Positions 5,377 to 9,990 of a stretch of DNA of 9,990 nt are shown piece by piece. The notes beneath the pieces were generated by a model. That model did not search any database, was not told the DNA's origin, and worked only from the letters and a program-made list of their open reading frames with translations. Origin of the DNA: JBCBST01 sp039819115 (GTDB lineage: Bacteria; Bacteroidota; Rhodothermia; Balneolales; Balneolaceae); the NCBI GenBank assembly GCA_039819115.1, contig JBCBST010000116.1, positions 1 to 9,990 of the forward strand. The letters run 5' to 3'. The position numbers were made by a program, and so were the translations under genes. The number at the start of each line of letters is the position of its first letter. Position 1 is the stretch's first letter.

Positions 5377-8300
5377 AGCCTTCCTGTTCCACCAATCGTT
5401 TGGCATGCTTCCATTTAATGTCTTTGGTTTCCCCGGTTTGCATGTTCTGGATGGACACATGATCATTTCGACCGGGTTCAGCTACAACCTGAACGGGTTG
5501 GCGCTTTTGATTACCGGCGGCCGGAGGCTGCTGATTACCATTTTGGGCTGTGCCTCCACCCTGAAGTCCCATATTGGTCGAATCGGCATGCTGAGTTTTC
5601 ATCCGGGAGGTATCAAACCGTGATTTTTGTTGCTGAGCCTGTTGCAGGTTCTGGCTTTCTGCTTCCACTTCGGGTATGGCCTTCCAGATGAGGGATATCG
5701 TTTCACGATTCACCATGTCGAGCAGGATCTTAAACATATCGAATGCTTCTCTTTTGTATTCCAGAAGAGGATCTTTTTGGGCAAAAGACCGCAGGCCAAT
5801 TCCTTCCTTAACCGAATCGAGTTCCCGTAAATGCTCCATCCACTTTTCGTCGATGGTGGCTAAAACAGCAGTTCGTTCAAGGGCACGTGCTACTTCACGG
5901 CCTTCGTTTTCCAGGGCTGCTTCCACATCAACCACAATGCGCATACGCTTAAACCCATCCGTAAAAATGACCTGCACTTTATCGGGGCGATTATTCGGAT
6001 TCGCTTCGCTGATGCGCTTCATCACCTGATACAGGGGTTTAGCGATGCGATCTTCTTTCGTTTTGTAGCTTTCCAGTGCCTTTTCAAAAATATGGTCGCT
6101 AAGCTCAGACTCGTTCATACCCAGCCATACTTCTTCGTCATAATCGGCATCCGTTGCCAGCACACGAAGCAGTTCATCCCGGAGACCTTCCATATCGTTG
6201 GCTGGAGCATACTCATCAACCATACTCTCAATCAGATCGTCGAGCATATCCAATAAATCCGTTCGGATCTGATCGCCAATGAGTGCATTTTTCCTGCGGG
6301 CGTAGATCACGTTCCGCTGGTTATTCAATACATCATCGTATTCCAGCTGTCGTTTCCGGATTCCAAAATTGTTTTGTTCAACCTTGCTTTGTGCCCTTCC
6401 CAATGATTTGGAAATCCAGGGATGGGTAATCACTTCCCCTTCTTCAAACTTAAGACGATCCATCACGGAAGCCACCCGGTCACTCCCAAACATGGCCATC
6501 AGGTTATCTTCAAGAGACACATAAAACTGTGATTCTCCGGGATCGCCCTGGCGACCGGATCGCCCTCTGAGCTGTAAATCGATACGGCGTGATTCATGGC
6601 GCTCGGTACCCAGAATAGCCAGTCCGCCCTTTTCTTTAATACCGGGTGCCAGTTTGATATCGGTACCCCTACCGGCCATATTCGTAGCAACAGTAACCGC
6701 TCCAGGCTGTCCGGCTTGCTTCACAATTTCACTCTCCCGTGCATGTTGCTTGGCATTCAACACATTATGAGGAATACCTGCACGCTTCAACATACGGCTC
6801 ATCATCTCGGACACATCCACGCTGGTTGTACCGACCAGAACCGGCTGTCCTTTCGTATGATACTCCCGGATTTTATCGATTGCTGCTTTAAACTTTTCCC
6901 TCTTGGTTTTGAACACAAGGTCTTCCAGATCACCTCGCTGGATAGGTCGGTTTGTAGGAATGACCACCACATCCAGGTCATAAATTTCGTTGAATTCTCC
7001 TTCCTCGGTTTCAGCCGTACCGGTCATACCCGAAAGCTTATGGTACATCCGAAAATAATTCTGGAGGGTAATAGTGGCATAGGTCTGGGTAGATGCTTCT
7101 ACTTTCACCTGCTCTTTAGCCTCAATGGCTTGGTGTAGTCCGTCCGAATACCGTCGGCCGGATAATACACGCCCCGTATGCTCGTCCACAATCTGGACTT
7201 TCCCGTCCTGTACGATATACTCTTCTTCCCGTTCGAACAGGGTGTATGCCTTCAATAGCTGATTTACTGTATGTATACGTTCTCCCCGCTCCGAAAACAG
7301 ACGGTGTAATTCACCAAACCTACGCTCTCTTTCCTGGCTTATCTCGATGCGGGCATCATCTCTCTTTTTACCTTTATATTCCTCGCTGAGTTCTGTATTC
7401 GCCTCTATTTCAGAAATGAGCTGGCTTTGTTCCTGTTCTATCTCTTTTTCGATAACGGATGTCTCTACCCCTAAATCCGGAATCACGAAAAACTCGGTGT
7501 CTTCTCCTTTCTTGGTAATGAATTCCCGTCCTTTCTCGGTCATCTCAATGGAATTCAGCTTCATATCTACGGCATAGTACAAGTATTCATCCACCGTAGG
7601 CATATTTTTGGCATTATCCTGCAGGTAAAACGCCTCTGTTCTCTGAATAAGCTTTTGAATACTGGGTTCCTGGAGCATTTTCCGGAACCTGGCGTTTTTG
7701 GGGTATCCTCTCTGGGCACGGAACAGAGCTAAACCGGCCTGTTCCTCGTCTCCTTTATCCAACAGTTGCTGCCCTTCCTGTACTAACTGGGCTACTAATT
7801 TTTTTTGAGCATCAACAAGACCTGCCACCCTCGGCTTCATTTCTACATATTTGTCTGACTTATTGTCGTGAGGAACGGGTCCTGATATAATTAACGGGGT
7901 TCTCGCCTCATCAATAAGAATGGAATCAACCTCATCAATGATGGTGTAGTGATGGGCACGCTGTACCAGCTGTTCTTTTTCAACCACCATATTATCCCGC
8001 AGGTAGTCGAAACCGAACTCGTTGTTCGTTCCGTAGGTGATATCTGCACGGTACGCTATTCGGCGTTGCTCAGAATTCGGTTGGTAGCGATCTATGCAGT
8101 CCACATTGAGTCCGTGGAAGTTGAACAGGGGCTCGTTCCATTCAGCATCACGCATCGACAGGTAGTTGTTCACGGTGATGACATGCACCCCTTTCCCCGC
8201 TAGTGCATTGAGAAAGGCCGGAAACGTGGCAACCAGTGTTTTACCTTCACCGGTTTTCATCTCCGCAATTTTACCCTGGTGGAGAGTGACAGCTCCAATC

Positions 8301-8746
8301 AGCTGCACATCATATGGAATCATATTCCAGGTAATCTCATCACCGGCTACTTTCCAGGTTTGGCCTACAAACCGGCGGCAGGTGTCTTTGAATACCGCAT
8401 AGGCTTCTGGTAAAATTTCATCCAGCGTATCCTCAATAAGATCAAGTTCTTTCTTTTCCAGCTTATCGAGCTGCTCGGCCATAGAGCGATGTTCACCAGC
8501 GGAAAGAGATTCGATATCATCCAGCTTAATTTTAAGCTCTTCCATGTCTTTTACGACATCCGACGTTCGGTCTTTGATTAATTGCTTAAAGCCTTCGCTA
8601 CGCTGCTTGAGTTGGTCATCAGAGAGGGCTTTAAGTTCGTCTTCGTAGCTCTTGATCTTATCGACAATAGGCTGGATGCCTTTGATGTCTTTCTCGCTTT
8701 TTGAACCAAAAATCTTATTTAGAATTTTACCTACGGTATCAATCAT
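5357..8746 (-). CDS. secA: Protein translocase ATPase SecA
   Basis: SecA is the cytosolic motor that pushes unfolded precursors through the SecYEG channel using ATP. Both nucleotide-binding folds are intact: MKTGEGKT (163-170, Walker A), DEVDSILIDEARTP (271-284, Walker B), SGMTGTAETE (572-581), GTTSVDVSE (639-647), TNMAGRGTDIKL (688-699) and GRSGRQGDPGE (728-738). The family motif TYGTNNEFGFDYLRDNM (237-253) and the scaffold/helical-wing region after 780 are present. At 1129 residues it is far longer than the roughly 900 of E. coli. About 60 extra residues lie before Walker A, including a coiled-coil-like stretch at 60-110, and roughly 110 lie between the DEAD-like motif and VDEHTG (520-524). 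The C-terminal linker (1030-1090) is rich in Gln, Asn and Gly, but the cysteine zinc-binding motif that contacts SecB and lipids is absent; the protein ends in a basic, Trp-containing tail after GRND (1092-1095). The start fits the family. Confidence 0.98.
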   Translation of the reverse strand: MIDTVGKILNKIFGSKSEKDIKGIQPIVDKIKSYEDELKALSDDQLKQRSEGFKQLIKDRTSDVVKDMEELKIKLDDIESLSAGEHRSMAEQLDKLEKKELDLIEDTLDEILPEAYAVFKDTCRRFVGQTWKVAGDEITWNMIPYDVQLIGAVTLHQGKIAEMKTGEGKTLVATFPAFLNALAGKGVHVITVNNYLSMRDAEWNEPLFNFHGLNVDCIDRYQPNSEQRRIAYRADITYGTNNEFGFDYLRDNMVVEKEQLVQRAHHYTIIDEVDSILIDEARTPLIISGPVPHDNKSDKYVEMKPRVAGLVDAQKKLVAQLVQEGQQLLDKGDEEQAGLALFRAQRGYPKNARFRKMLQEPSIQKLIQRTEAFYLQDNAKNMPTVDEYLYYAVDMKLNSIEMTEKGREFITKKGEDTEFFVIPDLGVETSVIEKEIEQEQSQLISEIEANTELSEEYKGKKRDDARIEISQERERRFGELHRLFSERGERIHTVNQLLKAYTLFEREEEYIVQDGKVQIVDEHTGRVLSGRRYSDGLHQAIEAKEQVKVEASTQTYATITLQNYFRMYHKLSGMTGTAETEEGEFNEIYDLDVVVIPTNRPIQRGDLEDLVFKTKREKFKAAIDKIREYHTKGQPVLVGTTSVDVSEMMSRMLKRAGIPHNVLNAKQHARESEIVKQAGQPGAVTVATNMAGRGTDIKLAPGIKEKGGLAILGTERHESRRIDLQLRGRSGRQGDPGESQFYVSLEDNLMAMFGSDRVASVMDRLKFEEGEVITHPWISKSLGRAQSKVEQNNFGIRKRQLEYDDVLNNQRNVIYARRKNALIGDQIRTDLLDMLDDLIESMVDEYAPANDMEGLRDELLRVLATDADYDEEVWLGMNESELSDHIFEKALESYKTKEDRIAKPLYQVMKRISEANPNNRPDKVQVIFTDGFKRMRIVVDVEAALENEGREVARALERTAVLATIDEKWMEHLRELDSVKEGIGLRSFAQKDPLLEYKREAFDMFKILLDMVNRETISLIWKAIPEVEAESQNLQQAQQQKSRFDTSRMKTQHADSTNMGLQGGGTAQNGNQQPPAAGNQKRQPVQVVAEPGRNDHVSIQNMQTGETKDIKWKHAKRLVEQEGWIVVEK

Positions 8747-8750
8747 GGAG

Positions 8751-8767
8751 ATGGGTAGTAATGGGTA
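8751..8767 (-). repeat. Direct repeat in the secA leader
   Basis: On the minus strand the heptamer TACCCAT occurs twice, at 8761-8767 and 8751-8757, separated by 3 bp. Start-to-start spacing is 10 bp, about one helical turn, and the second copy ends 4 nt before the secA ATG. Such a tandem site in a short leader could be a protein- or RNA-level control site; nothing more is known. Confidence 0.35.
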
Positions 8768-8775
8768 TATCTTGA

Positions 8776-8802
8776 ATTATATAAGTTAGCAGTTTATGCC
8801 AA
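8776..8802 (-). promoter_or_regulatory. Candidate secA promoter
   Basis: Reading toward secA, TTGGCA (8802-8797) is followed 15 bp later by TATAAT (8781-8776), a near-consensus -35 and an exact -10 of sigma-70 type, though the spacer is shorter than the usual 17. Transcription would begin near 8769, about 22 nt before the start codon. A partial match to the Bacteroidota -7 element, TACTTTCG (8814-8807), lies further upstream with no suitable -33 TTG. Without experimental data either is tentative. Confidence 0.35.
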
Positions 8803-8875
8803 CGTGCGAAAGTAGGCAATATGCGTGCCAATGAATCGTGTAGGTAATGCATTTAGTTCACTTATCAAAAAACAG

Positions 8876-8885
8876 TACGTACGTA
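8876..8885. repeat. 10-bp palindrome before the serine hydrolase gene
   Basis: TACGTACGTA is a perfect palindrome ending 6 bp before the chosen start codon of the hydrolase gene. Its alternating purine-pyrimidine sequence favours chance symmetry. It could be an operator, but there is no supporting second copy. Confidence 0.25.
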
Positions 8886-8891
8886 TACCCG

Positions 8892-9971
8892 ATGAACATG
8901 ACTCGATTATTCGTTTTGGTGATCTTCATTCTTGTTAGTTGCGACACCTCAGAAAGCCAGTCTCAACAACCTACACAGGACGTTCTCATTGCGATAGCAG
9001 AACAAAACAACCTGCCCTCTTTATCGGCTTCGTACATGATAAACTCTCATAAAGAATCGTTCGTGTATACGAATACGTCAACAAACGAACAGCACATATA
9101 CGGTATAGGAAGCACCACTAAACTTCTGGCAGCCGTTTATCTGATGTCGCTGGTGGAAGAAGAACGGCTTAGTCTTGACGACTCGCTTAGTTCCTTCTTA
9201 CCGGATCATATACTTGCTGAAAAACCCGGATTAAAAGCGGTACAGGTACAGCACTTACTTAACCATACGGCAGGCATTTCGGATTATACCAAACACCCAA
9301 CCTGGGGAACCCGGGTGGTTAACGGCAGTGCACCTGCGCTTTTTTTTGAAAAAAACGAACTGATTTCTTCTGATCTTTCAACATCAGGGGTATTCAATTA
9401 CAGTAATTCTCATTACCTATACATCGAGCAGATCATTGAAGCTGTGACCGGTGAAGATGTTGACACCGCTTTTGAGGAGTATTATGCTCAGCTGGGATAT
9501 TCCTTTATCCTGGGTATTCCAGATAACAGAAATGCGGAAGCCTATTACGCCCAAACCGGACAGGCAACTAGCAAGGTCAGCCAATGGGAAGAACACTATG
9601 GCCTGGATGGCGGGGTATATACCGATAGCGAATCATTGCATCGGCTTATCCGAGAATTATTGATCGATAAAACGATCCTTTCCCCTTCCACCCTTGATCT
9701 GATGATGGATGCCGTTGATATGGAATCCTTTGAGATTCGTCTTTCAGATACCATCCGTATTACCCGGTATGGACTGGGACTCATGCAGTTATCGGTGAAT
9801 GGAACTCTTTTTCTGGGACACTCCGGAGGTACTCTTAAATACCAGTCGTTCCTTTTTGCAAATCCGGAACTCGATGCATCCATAGCACTCATCACAAACG
9901 GAAGCGGCCCCTTTTACAATGGAGTTTTTTTTGGAGAGATCGTTCCGTCCCTACTTGAAGGTTTTAAATAA
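8892..9971 (+). CDS. Lipoprotein serine hydrolase, class C beta-lactamase/PBP family
   Basis: This exported enzyme of the beta-lactamase/D-Ala carboxypeptidase/esterase family acts through an acyl-enzyme serine. Three motifs are in the right order: S-T-T-K (SxxK, catalytic Ser and Lys), Y-S-N (YxN) and H-S-G (HxG, the KTG equivalent). Counted from the chosen start they fall at about residues 74-77, 170-172 and 310-312. The start at 8892 is chosen because it gives a short lipoprotein signal: a basic n-region MNMTR, a hydrophobic core LFVLVIFIL and the lipobox LVSC, with Cys at residue 17; the ATG at 8898 fits equally. A longer reading from 8847 would put 15 extra non-signal-like residues in front. 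After the Cys the sequence is acidic and Ser/Gln-rich. The substrate is not predictable: a peptidoglycan peptide, an ester or a small peptide are all possible, and antibiotic hydrolysis is not implied. It is divergent from secA. Confidence 0.88.
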   Translation: MNMTRLFVLVIFILVSCDTSESQSQQPTQDVLIAIAEQNNLPSLSASYMINSHKESFVYTNTSTNEQHIYGIGSTTKLLAAVYLMSLVEEERLSLDDSLSSFLPDHILAEKPGLKAVQVQHLLNHTAGISDYTKHPTWGTRVVNGSAPALFFEKNELISSDLSTSGVFNYSNSHYLYIEQIIEAVTGEDVDTAFEEYYAQLGYSFILGIPDNRNAEAYYAQTGQATSKVSQWEEHYGLDGGVYTDSESLHRLIRELLIDKTILSPSTLDLMMDAVDMESFEIRLSDTIRITRYGLGLMQLSVNGTLFLGHSGGTLKYQSFLFANPELDASIALITNGSGPFYNGVFFGEIVPSLLEGFK

Positions 9972-9990
9972 TGGAGCCCGTTTAGGCATG
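9972..9990. other. Right edge, no feature seen
   Basis: The last 19 bases after the hydrolase stop hold no recognisable gene or terminator, and the next gene, if any, begins outside the window. Confidence 0.5.

Noticed and set aside
6596..7138. 180-codon plus-strand open frame inside secA
   Set aside because: It runs antisense through the conserved SecA motor region, has no known motif, and its openness follows from the codon use of secA on the other strand.
8847..8891. Upstream ATG giving a longer serine hydrolase
   Set aside because: The extra 15 residues would stand in front of a typical lipoprotein signal with lipobox, so the start at 8892 or 8898 is far more likely.
1..9990. tRNA, rRNA, CRISPR, insertion sequence or phage features
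   Set aside because: I saw no cloverleaf, array of spaced direct repeats, transposase or integrase motif, or terminal inverted repeats on either strand.

Overview
The window looks like chromosomal housekeeping DNA from a member of the Bacteroidota/Rhodothermota/Balneolota (FCB) group. The main evidence is the very long SecA (1129 residues, with the extra insertions typical of that group) and the near absence of Shine-Dalgarno sequences before any of the starts. The assignment to the broad group is moderately sure; a genus cannot be named from this sequence. There is no rRNA, tRNA, CRISPR array, insertion sequence or phage gene, and nothing suggests a recent island.

Layout, left to right. On the minus strand, 1-447 is the 5' part of a membrane-anchored helix-hairpin-helix (ComEA-like) protein, cut by the window edge. 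Upstream of it in the same direction is a NUDIX hydrolase (493-1062). Head to head with the NUDIX gene, with essentially no gap, is amn, AMP nucleosidase (1069-2244, + strand). A 231-bp AT-rich spacer with four inverted repeats in a row follows. Next come a Cache-type methyl-accepting chemotaxis protein (2476-4068), a 187-bp spacer holding a possible 30-codon ORF, and dinB (DNA polymerase IV, 4256-5347). The possible ORF's stop codon overlaps the dinB start as ATGA. Convergent with dinB, only 9 bp away, is secA (5357-8746, minus strand). Divergent from secA is a lipoprotein serine hydrolase of the class C beta-lactamase/PBP family (8892-9971).

How they relate. The NUDIX/amn pair may be functionally linked. 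If the NUDIX enzyme is an ADP-ribose pyrophosphatase it yields AMP and ribose 5-phosphate, and Amn splits AMP into adenine and ribose 5-phosphate; this is inference from family and arrangement. SecA drives Sec-dependent export, and the serine hydrolase is a predicted Sec-exported lipoprotein, but their adjacency alone does not prove a link. The chemoreceptor stands alone with no che genes in view. DinB is a translesion polymerase.

Nothing here is clearly a new system. The items most worth a second look are the small ORF and nested inverted repeats upstream of dinB, the NUDIX/amn junction, the row of hairpins before the chemoreceptor, and the repeat in the secA leader.
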